A stretch of DNA of 64,000 nt, taken from NCBI RefSeq assembly GCF_039566955.1, contig NZ_CP154796.1, positions 682,001 through 746,000 on the forward strand, written 5' to 3'. Below the pieces are notes generated by a model that was not told where the DNA came from, did no database searches, and saw only the letters and a list, made by a program, of their open reading frames with translations. Below, piece by piece: positions 1 through 10,700 of this stretch. The position numbers were made by a program, and so were the translations under genes. Origin of the DNA: Micromonospora sp. DSM 45708 (GTDB lineage: Bacteria; Actinomycetota; Actinomycetes; Mycobacteriales; Micromonosporaceae). Numbering within the stretch: position 1 is the first letter of the stretch; every line of letters starts with the position of its first letter.

Positions 1-421
1 AGTAGATCTCCGCGGCGTGTTCCTGGGCGGCCCGGGTGATCGCCGGGTACTCGCTGCGTACCCATCGCTCGACCGCGCCGACGCAGAGCCCGCAGGCCCG
101 CTCGCGCGGCTCGCGTGGGCCCAGCCCCCAGGCCCGGAGGTACGCCCCGACGATGCCGGCGTCCATGGCCAGCGCGAACCGGCGCTCGATGAGCGCGGTC
201 AGGCTCTGCCGCGTCCACAGCTCCTCGTCGAGGCCGAACTCGTCCGGGTGGACGCCCCGCAGCACGTCGATCAGTTCGAGTTCCTGTTCGCGACTGAGCG
301 TTCCCGGCTCGCCCTGCCGCAGTCCGCGACGGACGGCTGCCACCGCTCCGTCACCGCCGATGGTGTGGCGTCGGCACCAGCTGGTCACCGACCGCCCTGC
401 GTCTCTGAGTGCAACCCCCAC
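1..421 (-). CDS. IS630-family transposase-like protein, N-terminal part only
   Basis: The leftward frame translates to a helix-turn-helix region followed by a winged-helix block with residues LWTRQSLTALIERRF and a linker with RWVRSEYPAITRAAQEHA. This is the order seen just before the DDE catalytic domain of IS630-type transposases. The frame runs off the left edge, so the catalytic part is not visible. An in-frame TGA lies at 443-445 and the first usable start is a GTG at 419-421 without a clear ribosome binding site. That leaves the usual N-terminal helix-turn-helix incomplete, so the copy may be decayed or may start by another route. It sits at the edge of a conserved housekeeping block, as an inserted element would. 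Family call is good; intactness is unknown. Confidence 0.7.
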   Translation of the reverse strand, partial: MGVALRDAGRSVTSWCRRHTIGGDGAVAAVRRGLRQGEPGTLSREQELELIDVLRGVHPDEFGLDEELWTRQSLTALIERRFALAMDAGIVGAYLRAWGLGPREPRERACGLCVGAVERWVRSEYPAITRAAQEHAAEIY

Positions 422-520
422 GTCCTGCGCAACGACCCCGAATCACAACTGGTCACGATATGTGGGTAGAAAAAGTCTATGAACCGGCATAACGGGCAAA
501 GTTGCTGGGCCCGGACATGT

Positions 521-554
521 CGGAGCCCGCGTCGCGAGCGCGACGCGGGCTCCG
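521..554. terminator. Strong hairpin terminator after the DUF305 gene
   Basis: Two perfect 15-base arms (CGGAGCCCGCGTCGC and its complement) surround a four-base GAGC loop, just downstream of the leftward DUF305 stop. It lacks a clear U tract in either direction, as is common in actinomycetes. Confidence 0.7.
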
Positions 555-574
555 GTGAGCGGAGGACGGGACCG

Positions 575-1246
575 TCAGGGCGTGCCGCCCAGGCGCTTGA
601 GCGCCGCGGTCAGGTTGGCCAGGTCGTTCTGCTGCGTGTTCTTCATGACCTGGGCGACCGCCAGCACGTCGTCGTCGTGACCCTCGGCGAGGATGCCGTC
701 GATCATGTGGACCCCGCCGATGTGGTGCTTGATCATCATGTTCAGGAACATCACGTCGAACTCGCGACCGCTCGCGGCCCGCAGCTTCGCCATCTCCTCG
801 GGGGTGGCCATGCCCGGCATCAGACCGTTGCGGACCAGCCCGGCGCCGTCCGGCATCCACGCCATCGGGGCCTGGTCGCCGGTCGGGTCCAGCTTCCAGG
901 AGCGCAGCCACGTCTGCATGGTGCCGATCTCGCCCTGCTGCCCGGTGGCGATGTCCACACCGACCTGGCGGACCTCCGCGTCCTGCCCCTGGCGGAACGC
1001 CAGCAGGCCCATGGCCACCGCCTGGTTGTGGTGGGTGGTCATGTCCCGCGCGAACCCGGCCTCGGCCGAGCTCTCGCCCGGGCGGGTCAGCGTCGGGGTG
1101 AGCAGGCCGCCGGCGTACCCGAGGAGCAGCCCGACCACGACGGCGGCGGCCACGGCCAGCAGGCCGTAGCGGCGCGCCGCCGGCCGGCCGGACGCGTCGG
1201 CCGGGGCCTCGTCCAGCTCGGTGTCGGTGGTCACCGGAGCGGTCAT
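575..1246 (-). CDS. DUF305 family membrane-anchored protein
   Basis: A 223-residue protein with an N-terminal membrane segment at about residues 27-47 and an extracytoplasmic domain. It carries the two His/Met-rich motifs typical of DUF305: MTTHHNQAVAM and MMIKHHIGGVHM. The family is ferritin-like in fold and some members (CopM) bind copper, so a periplasmic metal role is plausible but not shown here. The ATG start lies 10 bases after the stop of the upstream DUF3105 gene, so the two are probably one operon read leftward. A strong hairpin follows the gene. Confidence 0.85.
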   Translation of the reverse strand: MTAPVTTDTELDEAPADASGRPAARRYGLLAVAAAVVVGLLLGYAGGLLTPTLTRPGESSAEAGFARDMTTHHNQAVAMGLLAFRQGQDAEVRQVGVDIATGQQGEIGTMQTWLRSWKLDPTGDQAPMAWMPDGAGLVRNGLMPGMATPEEMAKLRAASGREFDVMFLNMMIKHHIGGVHMIDGILAEGHDDDVLAVAQVMKNTQQNDLANLTAALKRLGGTP

Positions 1247-1256
1247 CGCGGCGTCC

Positions 1257-2090
1257 TCACTGGGTGGGCTGCTCGGGCATGTTCTGCTGGAGGTTGTCCC
1301 GCGGGGTGGTGCCGGTGGCGGTCACGCCCTGGTCGCAGAGCGCGTTCGGGCCCTCGATCGAGGCGTTCACCCGCAGCGTCTTGATGAACTCGTCGATCCG
1401 GCCGTCGTCGGCGTTGTCGACCTTGAGCTGGAAGCCCCAGGCCTGGAGCGAGATCGGCTTGTCCAGCCCCTCGAACGGGCTGAGCATCAGCTTCTCCTGG
1501 CCCTGCACCTTGCTCTTGAGCTTCTCCACCTGGTCGGCCGGCAGGTCGGGGCGGTAGGTGATCCAGACCGTGCCGTGCTCCAGGCTGTGCACCGCGTGCT
1601 CGTTGGCGATCGGGGCGTCGTAGACGTCACCCATGCAGTTCTGCCACGCCTGGTTGTGCGGGCCGGCGACCGGCGGGGAGACGTCGTACTTGATCGTGCC
1701 GGGCTGGTGGTTTCCGCCCTTGACCAGGTTCTTGTCCTTCTTGCGGAAGTCGACCACGCCGTTGATCGCGTCGGCCCGCTTCTGCCAGGGCTGGGAGCCC
1801 TGGTAGACCGCGATGGCGCCGGCGGCGATGATGCCGACGGCCAGCACGCCGACCGCGACGAACAGGGCGATCGGGCCCCACGAGCGACCCTGGCTGACCT
1901 TCACCGGGGTCACCGGCTTGCGGCCCTTGCCCCCGGCGCCCGCCCGCGGGCCCTTGCCGCCGCCGGGCTTGGTCGCGCCGGCCTTGGCGGCGGGCTTCTC
2001 GGCAGCCGCGGGCCGGCCGGCGGCCGGCTTCTTGCCGGTGCTGACCACGGTGGGACGGCGTTCCGGGCCGCCCGGGGTGCTGATGCTCAT
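1257..2090 (-). CDS. DUF3105 domain membrane protein
   Basis: A 277-residue protein with a cytoplasmic N-terminus rich in Lys, Ala, Pro and Gly (residues about 17-60), one transmembrane helix (about 74-93) and a C-terminal extracytoplasmic domain. The domain has the DUF3105 features YDVSPPVAGPHN, an HAVHSLEHGTVWITY block and a conserved Cys at QNCMG. The function of the family is unknown. It is first of two leftward genes, followed closely by DUF305, a pairing I recall from other actinobacteria. The start is ATG with a GAGG motif upstream. The basic tail resembles histone-H1-like tails and could contact nucleic acid or the inner membrane face; that is speculation. Confidence 0.8.
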   Translation of the reverse strand: MSISTPGGPERRPTVVSTGKKPAAGRPAAAEKPAAKAGATKPGGGKGPRAGAGGKGRKPVTPVKVSQGRSWGPIALFVAVGVLAVGIIAAGAIAVYQGSQPWQKRADAINGVVDFRKKDKNLVKGGNHQPGTIKYDVSPPVAGPHNQAWQNCMGDVYDAPIANEHAVHSLEHGTVWITYRPDLPADQVEKLKSKVQGQEKLMLSPFEGLDKPISLQAWGFQLKVDNADDGRIDEFIKTLRVNASIEGPNALCDQGVTATGTTPRDNLQQNMPEQPTQ

Positions 2091-2175
2091 CGTGCCTCGT
2101 CAGGTCGGTCGGTCAGGGGAGCGCGGGGCCGTTCACATGCTGGGTCGCCGCCGCGGTGCCCGAGTCTACCCCCGA

Positions 2176-2181
2176 TAACAT
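2176..2181 (+). promoter_or_regulatory. Predicted -10 box of argS (leaderless start)
   Basis: TAACAT fits TANNNT and ends six bases before the argS GTG. No ribosome binding site is visible, so transcription probably begins on the start codon. Confidence 0.5.
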
Positions 2182-2187
2182 GGTTCG

Positions 2188-3855
2188 GTGACTCCCGCAG
2201 AACTCGCCGAGGTCGTCCTCGCCGCAGCCCACGCCGTCTTCGACGAGCGGGGCCTGGACCCTGCCGCGCTCCCCGCGCAGACCACCGTCGAGCGACCCCG
2301 TAACCCCGATCACGGTGACTACGCCTCGACGCTGGCGTTGCAGCTCAGCAAGAAGGTCGGCGTACCGCCGCGGGAGCTGGCCGCCGCGCTGGCCGAGCAG
2401 CTCGGCAACGCGCCGGGGGTCAAGTCGGTGGAGATCGCCGGTCCCGGCTTCCTGAACATCCGGCTCGACGCCGCCGCCGCCGGCCAGCTCGCCAAGGTCA
2501 TCGTCGAGGCCGGCCCGGCGTACGGGCGCAGCGACACCCTGGCCGGGCAGCGGATCAACCTGGAGTTCGTCTCGGCGAACCCGACCGGCCCGGTGCACAT
2601 CGGCGGGGTCCGCTGGGCGGCCGTCGGCGACGCGCTCAGCCGCCTGCTGCGCGCCACCGGCGCCGACGTGGGCACGGAGTACTACTTCAACGACGCCGGC
2701 TCGCAGATCGACCGGTTCGCCCGGTCGCTGCTGGCCGCCGCCAAGGGCGAGCCGGCGCCGGAGGACGGCTACGGCGGGGCCTACATCGCGGAGATCGCCG
2801 CCGAGGTGATCAAGATCCGGCCCGACGTGTTGGACCTGGCCGACGACGCCGCCCAGGAGGTGTTCCGGGTCGAGGGCGTCCAGCTCATGTTCGCCGAGAT
2901 CAAGTCCTCGCTGCACGACTTCGGGGTGGAGTTCGACACCTACTTCAACGAGAAGGACCTGCACGACCGGGGCGAGCTGGAGGCGGCGCTGACCCGGCTG
3001 CGGGAGCAGGGGCACGTCTTCGAGTCCGAGGGCGCGACCTGGCTGCGCACCACCGACTTCGGCGACGACAAGGACCGGGTGCTGCGCAAGTCCAACGGCG
3101 AGTGGACCTACTTCGCCGCCGACTGCGCCTACTACCTCGACAAGCGGGAGCGCGGCTTCGAGCGGGTCGTGATCATGCTGGGCGCCGACCACCACGGCTA
3201 TATCGGCCGGATGAAGGCGATGGCCGCCTGCTTCGGCGACGACCCGGCGCGCAACCTGGAGATCCTCATCGGCCAGCTCGTCAACCTGGTCCGCGACGGC
3301 GCCCCGGTGCGGATGAGCAAGCGGGCCGGCACCGTGGTCACCCTGGAGGACCTGGTCGACGCGATCGGCGTGGACGCCTCCCGGTACGCGCTGGCCCGCT
3401 ACTCGGCCGACTCACCGATCGACATCGACGTGGAGCTGTGGACCCGGGCCAAGAACGACAACCCGGTCTACTACGTCCAGTACGTGGCCGCCCGCACGGC
3501 CGGGGTGGCCCGCAACGCCGCCGAGATCGGGCTGACCCGGGGCGACGCTTCCGCGTTCCGCCCCGAGCTGCTCGGCCACGAGAAGGAGAACGAGCTGCTC
3601 AAGGCGCTCGCCGAGTTCCCCGCCGTGGTGGCCACCGCCGCCGAGCTGCGCGAGCCGCACCGGATCGCCCGCTACCTGGAGGAGAGCGTCGCGCAGGCGT
3701 ACCACCGGTTCTACGACAACTGCCGGATCGCGCCGCAGGGTGACGAGGAGATCACCGACACCCACCGGGCCCGGCTCTGGCTCAACGACGCCACCCGGGT
3801 GGTCATCGCCAACGGCCTGCGACTGCTCGGCGTCTCGGCGCCGGAGCGGATGTAG
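2188..3855 (+). CDS. argS: Arginyl-tRNA synthetase
   Basis: A 555-residue class I synthetase that charges tRNA-Arg in the cytoplasm. The N-terminal Add1 domain (about 1-100) is followed by the HIGH-type signature [10 protein letters not shown] near residue 137, the KMSKS-type loop RMSKRAGT near residue 375, and the alpha-helical anticodon-binding C-terminus ending in [10 protein letters not shown]. Length is normal. The GTG start is chosen because the protein then begins exactly as homologs do and a TANNNT box lies six bases upstream. lysA starts two bases after the stop, so argS leads an argS-lysA-hom operon. Confidence 0.97.
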   Translation: MTPAELAEVVLAAAHAVFDERGLDPAALPAQTTVERPRNPDHGDYASTLALQLSKKVGVPPRELAAALAEQLGNAPGVKSVEIAGPGFLNIRLDAAAAGQLAKVIVEAGPAYGRSDTLAGQRINLEFVSANPTGPVHIGGVRWAAVGDALSRLLRATGADVGTEYYFNDAGSQIDRFARSLLAAAKGEPAPEDGYGGAYIAEIAAEVIKIRPDVLDLADDAAQEVFRVEGVQLMFAEIKSSLHDFGVEFDTYFNEKDLHDRGELEAALTRLREQGHVFESEGATWLRTTDFGDDKDRVLRKSNGEWTYFAADCAYYLDKRERGFERVVIMLGADHHGYIGRMKAMAACFGDDPARNLEILIGQLVNLVRDGAPVRMSKRAGTVVTLEDLVDAIGVDASRYALARYSADSPIDIDVELWTRAKNDNPVYYVQYVAARTAGVARNAAEIGLTRGDASAFRPELLGHEKENELLKALAEFPAVVATAAELREPHRIARYLEESVAQAYHRFYDNCRIAPQGDEEITDTHRARLWLNDATRVVIANGLRLLGVSAPERM

Positions 3856-3857
3856 TC

Positions 3858-5243
3858 GTGCGCGCGCATGAGGCCGGCGCCCTGCACGGCGACATCGGCA
3901 ACCGGGGGCCCGCCTGGCTGCGTCCCCCGGTCGACGTCAACGCCCTGGTGCCGCAGCTCTGGCCCCGCCACGTGGCGCGCGGCCCGGCCGGCGCGCTGAC
4001 CGTCGCCGGTCTGGACGTCCGCGACCTGGCCGCCGAGTTCGGCACCGCGGCGTACGTGCTGGACGAGGATGACCTGCGGGGGCGCTGCCGCGAGTTCCGG
4101 GCCGCCTTTCCAGACGCGGACGTCTACTACGCCGGCAAGGCGTTCCTCTGCCGCGCGGTGGTTCGGATGATCGCCGAGGAGGGCCTGTTCCTCGACGTCT
4201 GCACCGGTGGTGAGCTGGCCACCGCGCTCTCGGCCGGGATGCCGCCGGACCGGATCGGCTTCCACGGCAACAACAAGTCGGTGGCCGAGCTGACCCGGGC
4301 GGTGGACGCCGGCGTGGGCCGGATCATCGTCGACTCGTTCACCGAGATCGACCGGCTCACCGCGCTGGCCCGCGAGCGCGGGGTCCGCCCCCGGGTGCTG
4401 CTGCGGGTCACCGTCGGCGTGGAGGCGCACACCCACGAGTTCATCGCCACCGCGCACGAGGACCAGAAGTTCGGCTTCTCCCTGGCCGGCGGCGCCGCCG
4501 TGACGGCCGCGTTCCGGATCCTCGACGAGGACGTGCTGGAGCTGCGCGGGCTGCACTCGCACATCGGCTCGCAGATCTTCGACGCCAGCGGCTTCGAGGT
4601 CTCCGCCCGCCGGGTGCTCGCCCTCCAGGCGCAGATCCGCGACGCCCGCGGCGTGGAGCTGCCCGAGCTGGACCTGGGCGGCGGCTTCGGCATCGCGTAC
4701 ACCACGCAGGACGACCCGGCGTCCCCGCACGAGCTGGCCAAGCGGCTCCGCAAAATCGTCGACGGTGAGTGCGCGGCGGAGAACCTGGCCGTGCCGCACC
4801 TCTCGGTCGAGCCGGGCCGCGCCATCGTCGGCCCGGCCGTGTTCACGCTCTACGAGGTGGGCACGGTGAAGGACGTGGACGGCCTGCGGACGTACGTCAG
4901 CGTGGACGGGGGGATGAGCGACAACATCCGCACCGCGCTCTACGACGCGTCGTACTCGGCGACCCTGGCGAACCGCGCGTCTTCCACGGTGCCGATGCTC
5001 GCCCGCGTGGTGGGAAAGCACTGTGAGTCCGGGGACATCGTGGTGAAGGATGAATTCCTGCCCGCCGACGTGCAGCCCGGAGATCTTGTCGCGGTGCCCG
5101 GCACGGGGGCCTACTGCCGGAGCATGGCCAGCAACTACAACCATGTGCCGAGGCCCCCGGTCGTCGCCGTGCGTGACGGTCACGCCCGGGTGATCGTTCG
5201 GCGGGAGACCGAAGACGACCTGCTCGCATTGGATGTGGGATGA
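3858..5243 (+). CDS. lysA: Diaminopimelate decarboxylase
   Basis: A 461-residue PLP enzyme of alanine racemase fold III that converts meso-diaminopimelate to L-lysine, the last step of lysine synthesis. The PLP lysine is K94 in YYAGKAFLCRA, the GGFGI phosphate loop is near residue 278, and the substrate-binding HCESGD motif and the Tyr of GAYCRSMASNYN are present. It follows argS by two bases with a GTG start and overlaps hom by four bases (ATGA), which implies translational coupling. The amino-acid theme is shared with hom, thrC and thrB. Confidence 0.97.
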   Translation: MRAHEAGALHGDIGNRGPAWLRPPVDVNALVPQLWPRHVARGPAGALTVAGLDVRDLAAEFGTAAYVLDEDDLRGRCREFRAAFPDADVYYAGKAFLCRAVVRMIAEEGLFLDVCTGGELATALSAGMPPDRIGFHGNNKSVAELTRAVDAGVGRIIVDSFTEIDRLTALARERGVRPRVLLRVTVGVEAHTHEFIATAHEDQKFGFSLAGGAAVTAAFRILDEDVLELRGLHSHIGSQIFDASGFEVSARRVLALQAQIRDARGVELPELDLGGGFGIAYTTQDDPASPHELAKRLRKIVDGECAAENLAVPHLSVEPGRAIVGPAVFTLYEVGTVKDVDGLRTYVSVDGGMSDNIRTALYDASYSATLANRASSTVPMLARVVGKHCESGDIVVKDEFLPADVQPGDLVAVPGTGAYCRSMASNYNHVPRPPVVAVRDGHARVIVRRETEDDLLALDVG

Positions 5244-6544
5244 CCTCACCGGTTCGCTTGGCGTTGCTCGGCTGCGGCACGGTCGGCAGCGACGTGGTAC
5301 GCCTGCTGCACGAGCAGTCGACCGACCTCGCCGCCCGGATCGGCGCCCCGCTGGAGATCGCCGGCATCGCCGTACGCCGGCTGGGCCGCGACCGCGGCGA
5401 CCTGCCGGTCGACCCGGCGTTGTTCACCACCGACCCGCTCGGGCTGATCAAGCGCGACGACGTGGACGTGGTGATCGAGGTCGTCGGCGGCATCGAGCCG
5501 GCCCGCGGCTGGCTGGTCGAGGCGCTGCGCGCCGGCAAGAGCGTGGTCACCGCCAACAAGGCGTTGCTCGCCGAGGACGGCGCCACGCTGCACGACGCGG
5601 CGGCCGAGGGCGGCGCGGACCTCTACTACGAGGCCAGCGTCGCCGGGGCCATCCCGCTGCTGCGCCCGCTGCGCGAGTCGCTGCACGGCGACCGGATCAC
5701 CCGGGTCACCGGCATCGTGAACGGCACCACCAACTTCATCCTCTCCGCCATGGACGCCACCGGCGCCGGCTTCGCCGAGGCGCTGGAGGAGGCCACCGAG
5801 CTGGGATACGCGGAGGCCGACCCGACGGCCGACGTGGAGGGCTTCGACGCCGCCGCCAAGGCCGCCATCCTCGCCTCGCTGGCGTTCCACACCCGGATCA
5901 CCGCCGCCGACGTGCACCGCGAGGGCATCACCGAGGTGACCGCCGCGGACGTGGCCAGCGCCAAGGCCATGGGCTGCACGATCAAGCTGCTCTGCATCGC
6001 GGCCCGGGGCGCGGACGCCACCGGCCGCGAGACGGTGAACGTGCGGGTGCACCCGGCGATGATCCCGCTGACCCATCCGCTCGCCGGCGTCGGCGACGCG
6101 TTCAACGCGGTCTTCGTCGAGGCGGACGCCGCCGGTCAGCTCATGTTCTACGGCCGGGGCGCGGGCGGGGCGCCCACCGCCAGCGCGGTCCTCGGCGACG
6201 TGGTGGCGGTGGCCCGCAACCGCCTCGCCGGGGTGCGCGCGGCCAGCGAGTCGGCGTACGCGGACCTGCCGGTGCGGCCGATGGGGGAGGCGCTGACCCG
6301 CTACCACATCAGCCTCGACGTGGCCGACCGGCCGGGTGTGCTGGCGTCGGTGGCCGGGGTGTTCGCCCGGCACGAGGTCTCCATCGCCACCGTCCGGCAG
6401 GGTCCCGCCGGCGGCGACGCCGAGCTGGTCATCGTCACCCACGTCGCACCGGACGCCGCGCTCGCGACCACCGTGCGCGAGCTGCGCGGGCTGGACACCG
6501 TGCGGTCGGTCACCAGCGTGCTGCGGGTCGAGGGCGGCGCGTAG
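5240..6544 (+). CDS. hom: Homoserine dehydrogenase
   Basis: A 434-residue enzyme that reduces aspartate semialdehyde to homoserine, the branch point toward threonine and methionine. It shows an N-terminal Rossmann motif (LGCGTVGSDVV), the signature GIVNGTTNFIL near residue 160, the catalytic region with ELGYAEADPTADVEG, and a C-terminal ACT domain (about 350-430, beginning YHISLDVADRPGV) that normally confers threonine feedback inhibition. Its ATG overlaps the lysA stop as ATGA. thrC follows after 112 bases. Confidence 0.97.
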   Translation: MTSPVRLALLGCGTVGSDVVRLLHEQSTDLAARIGAPLEIAGIAVRRLGRDRGDLPVDPALFTTDPLGLIKRDDVDVVIEVVGGIEPARGWLVEALRAGKSVVTANKALLAEDGATLHDAAAEGGADLYYEASVAGAIPLLRPLRESLHGDRITRVTGIVNGTTNFILSAMDATGAGFAEALEEATELGYAEADPTADVEGFDAAAKAAILASLAFHTRITAADVHREGITEVTAADVASAKAMGCTIKLLCIAARGADATGRETVNVRVHPAMIPLTHPLAGVGDAFNAVFVEADAAGQLMFYGRGAGGAPTASAVLGDVVAVARNRLAGVRAASESAYADLPVRPMGEALTRYHISLDVADRPGVLASVAGVFARHEVSIATVRQGPAGGDAELVIVTHVAPDAALATTVRELRGLDTVRSVTSVLRVEGGA

Positions 6545-6656
6545 CCCCGGCGTCCCGCCTGATGGTTAGGTCGGAGTGTGCCGGTGACCGGTCGGGCAGG
6601 CTGGTCCACGCTTGAGACGGGCCCCTGACCGGGGCGGGAGAGGCGAGGAGCGCGAC

Positions 6657-7706
6657 ATGTGGCGAGGGCTGATCGAGGCGTACCGGGACCGGCTGCCGAT
6701 CACCGACGCCACTCCGGTCGTCACGCTGCACGAGGGGAACACGCCGTTGCTGCCGGCGCCGGTGCTCTCCGGCCGGGTCGGCGCGGACGTGTGGCTCAAG
6801 GTCGAGGGCGCGAACCCGACCGGCTCGTTCAAGGACCGGGGCATGACGCTCGCCGTCTCCAAGGCGGTCGAGGGCGGTGACAAGGCGATCATCTGCGCCT
6901 CCACCGGCAACACCAGCGCGTCGGCCGCCGCGTACGCGGCCCGCGCCGGGATCACCTGTGCGGTGCTGGTGCCGCAGGGCAAGATCGCGCTGGGCAAGCT
7001 GGCCCAGGCGCTGGTGCACGGCGCGAAGCTGCTCCAGGTGCAGGGCAACTTCGACGACTGCCTGGCGTTGGCCGGCAAGCTCGCCCAGGACTACCCGGTC
7101 GCGCTCGTCAACTCCGTGAACGTGTACCGGCTGCACGGCCAGAAGACGGCCGCCTTCGAGATCGTCGAGGCGCTCGGCGACGCGCCCGACATCCACTGCC
7201 TGCCGGTCGGCAACGCCGGCAACATCACCGCCTACTGGATGGGCTACTCCGAGGACCTGCGCGACGGCAACGCCACCCGGGCCCCCCGGATGTTCGGCTT
7301 CCAGGCGGCCGGCGCGGCCCCGATCGTCACCGGCCGGATGGTGCCCGAGCCGTCGACCATCGCCACCGCCATCCGGATCGGCAACCCGGCGAGCTGGACG
7401 AAGGCGGTCGACGCGCGGGACGCCTCCGGTGGGCTGATCTCCTCGGTGACCGACCGGGAGATCCTCTCCGCGTACCGGCTGCTGGCCCGCGAGGTGGGCG
7501 TCTTCGTCGAGCTGGGCAGCGCGGCCAGCGTGGCCGGCCTGCTCCAGCAGGCCGCCGCCGGCCGGGTGCCGGCCGGGTCGCGGGTGGTGTGCACGGTCAC
7601 CGGCCACGGCCTGAAGGACCCGGAGTGGGCCATCTCGACGGCCCCGGCGCCGGTGACCATCGCCAACGACGCCCTCGCCGCCGCCCGCTCGCTCGACCTG
7701 GCCTGA
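6657..7706 (+). CDS. thrC: Threonine synthase
   Basis: A 349-residue PLP enzyme that converts O-phosphohomoserine to threonine. The PLP lysine is in [11 protein letters not shown] near residue 59, with the [18 protein letters not shown] phosphate-side motif following and [15 protein letters not shown] binding the cofactor phosphate. The ATG at 6657 is preferred over upstream in-frame starts because GAGGAG lies seven bases before it and the protein then begins as in short actinobacterial ThrC ([14 protein letters not shown]). thrB is not adjacent: three unrelated genes over 5.5 kb lie in between. Confidence 0.96.
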   Translation: MWRGLIEAYRDRLPITDATPVVTLHEGNTPLLPAPVLSGRVGADVWLKVEGANPTGSFKDRGMTLAVSKAVEGGDKAIICASTGNTSASAAAYAARAGITCAVLVPQGKIALGKLAQALVHGAKLLQVQGNFDDCLALAGKLAQDYPVALVNSVNVYRLHGQKTAAFEIVEALGDAPDIHCLPVGNAGNITAYWMGYSEDLRDGNATRAPRMFGFQAAGAAPIVTGRMVPEPSTIATAIRIGNPASWTKAVDARDASGGLISSVTDREILSAYRLLAREVGVFVELGSAASVAGLLQQAAAGRVPAGSRVVCTVTGHGLKDPEWAISTAPAPVTIANDALAAARSLDLA

Positions 7707-7710
7707 ACGA

Positions 7711-7727
7711 CCCGCCCCGCGGGCGGG
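7711..7727. terminator. Short GC hairpin after thrC
   Basis: CCCGCCC and GGGCGGG with a three-base loop, just after the thrC stop. There is no U tract, so termination here is only possible, and it would separate thrC from the efflux gene. Confidence 0.35.
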
Positions 7728-7793
7728 GAGCGGGATCGGGTGCGGCAGACTCAGGGCACCCCGCAGACCCCTCTTCAGGAGTGGCCAACGCCC

Positions 7794-10700
7794 ATGTCGT
7801 TGCTCGCCAGATTCAGTCTTGCCAACCGGGGCCTGATCGCCCTGATCGCGTTGGTGACCACCGCGTTCGGCGCGTTCGCCGTGCCGTCGCTGAAGCAGCA
7901 GCTGCTGCCCTCGCTGGAATTCCCCGCGGCGTTCATCGTGGCGCCGTACCCCGGCGCCGCCCCCGAGATCGTCGAGTCCCAGGTCGCCGAGCCGATCGAG
8001 AACAGCCTCCAGGGCATCCCGGGGCTGGAGAAGGTCACCTCCACCTCCCGCGAGGGCGCGGCCACCGTCCAGGTGCAGTACGCGTTCGGCACCGACCTGG
8101 ACGACGTGGTCAACAAGATGGAGACCGCGATCAACCGGGCCCAGCTCCCGGAGGGCGTCGACCCGCAGGTGATCGCCGGCAGCACGGACGACCTGCCCGC
8201 GGTGGTGGTCGCCGCGACCGGCGACGGCGACGAGCGGGCGCTGGCCGAGAAGCTGCGCGCCACAGTGGTGCCGGAGCTGGAGGGGCTGGACGGGGTCCGC
8301 TCGGTGGACGTCACCGGAGCCCGCGACCAGGTGGTGACGATCACGCCCGACCCGGCGAAGCTGGCCGCCGCCCGGGTCGCCCCGACCGCCATCGCGACGG
8401 CGCTGAAGACCAACGGGGTGGCGGTGCCGGCCGGCGCGCTGGCCGACGGCGACCGGTCGCTGCCGGTGCAGGTCGGCACGCCGATCCGCACCGTGGACGA
8501 CCTGCGCGGCATCGTGCTCACCACCGCGCCGGCCGCGCCGGTCCGCCTCGGCGACGTGGCCCGGGTGGAGCAGCAGCTCGCCCCGGCGACGTCGTTCACC
8601 CGCACCAACGGCAAGCCGAGTCTCGGCATCGCGGTGACCGCCAGCCCGGACGGCAACGCGGTCGGCATCTCGCACGACATCCGCGACCGGCTGGATGACC
8701 TGAAGGCCGCCTCCGGGGCGGAGCTGACGGTGGTCTTCGACCAGGCCCCGTTCGTCGAGCGGTCCATCGAGAGCCTCACCACCGAGGGCCTGCTCGGCCT
8801 GCTCATGGCCGTGGTGGTGATCCTGGTGTTCCTGCTCTCGGTGCGCTCCACCGTGGTCACCGCGGTCTCCATCCCGCTGTCGGTGCTGGTCGCGCTGATC
8901 GTGCTCTGGGCCGGCGACTACTCGCTGAACCTGCTCACGCTGGGCGCGTTGACCATCGCGGTCGGCCGCGTGGTGGACGACTCCATCGTGGTGCTGGAGA
9001 ACATCAAACGGCACCTGGAGTACGGCGAGGAGAAGCGCGACGCGATCCTGGCCGCGGTCCGCGAGGTGGCCGGCGCGGTGACCGCCTCCACGCTGACCAC
9101 GGTCGCCGTCTTCGCGCCGATCGCCCTGGTCGGCGGCTTCGTCGGGCAGCTCTTCGCGCCGTTCGCGATCACCGTGACGGTGGCGCTGCTCGCCTCGCTG
9201 CTGGTGTCGTTGACCGTGATCCCGGTGCTGGCCTACTGGTTCCTCCGGCCGCGCGCCGGCGTGGACGACGAGGCCGCCCGCCGGGCCGCCGAGGAGAAGG
9301 AGCTGCGCAGTCCGCTCCAGCGGGCGTACCTGCCGGTGATCGGCTTCGCCACCCGCTCCCGGAAGAGCCGGTGGGCCACCGTGGCGCTCGGCCTGCTGGT
9401 GCTGCTGGGCACGTTCGGCCTGGCCCAGAAGCTGGAGACGAACTTCCTGGACGACTCCGGCCAGGACACCCTGGCCATCCGCCAGGAGATGCCGGCCGGC
9501 ACCGGACTCACCGGCACCGACCGGGCCGCGGCCCGGATCGAGGAGGTGCTGAAGCGGACGCCGGGGGTGGAGACCTACCAGGTCAGCGCCGGCGGCGGGG
9601 ACAACCCGTTCGCCGGGGGCGGCGGCAGCGACAGCGCCTCCTGGTCGCTGGCGCTCTCCGACGACACCGACGCGGCGACCGTACGGCAGGCGCTGCGCAA
9701 GGAGTTCGACGCGCTCGGCCCGGAGGTCGGCGAGCTGACCTTCGGCGGCGGGCAGGACGCCTCCGCCAACCAGGTCGAGGTGGTGGTGCAGGCCGCCGAC
9801 CAGGAGACGCTGACCCGGGCGGCGGAGGAGGTCCGGGCCGCGATGGCCGGCACCTCCGGCGTCGAGGACGTCACCACCGGCCTGGCCACCCGGGTGCCGC
9901 GGGTCGAGGTGACCGTGGACCGGGTGGCCGCGGCCCGCGCGGGTCTCACCGAGGCGGCCGTGGGGCAGCTCGTCGCGCAGACGTACCGGGGGGCGCCGCT
10001 GGGCCAGGTCACGCTGGACGGCACGGCGCAGGACGTGGTGCTGAGCACCGGGGCGAAGCCGCCGCTGAGCGTGGCGGAGCTGCGGGCGCTGCGGGTGGGC
10101 CCGGTGACGTTGGATGCGATCGCCGACGTCAACCAGGTCGACGGGCCGCAGCAGGTGACCCGGATCGACGGCGAGCGCAGCGTCTCGGTGACCGGCACGG
10201 CCACCGGCTCGAACCTGGGCGCGACGACGCAGGAGCTCCAGAAGAAGCTGGACGCGCTGGACGTGCCGGGCGCCACGTACGTCATCGGCGGGGTGAGTGC
10301 CGACCAGGCGGACGCGTTCGCGGACCTCGGCCTGGCCGTGCTGGCCGCCATCGCGATCGTCTTCCTGATCATGGTGGCCACGTTCCGCAGCCTGACCCAG
10401 GCGCTGATCCTGCTGATCTCGGTGCCGTTCGCGGCCACCGGGGCGATCGCGTTGCTGCTGGCGACCGGGACGCCGCTGGGCGTGCCGGCGCTGATCGGCG
10501 TGCTCATGCTGGTCGGCATCGTGGTGACCAACGCGATCGTGCTGCTCGACCTGATCAACCAGTACCGGGCGCAGGGCATGGGCGTCACCGAGGCGGTGGT
10601 CGAGGGCGGCCGGCGCCGGCTGCGACCGATTCTGATGACCGCGGTGGCCACCGTGTTCGCGCTGCTGCCGATGGCGTTCGGGCTGACCGGCGAGGGCGGC

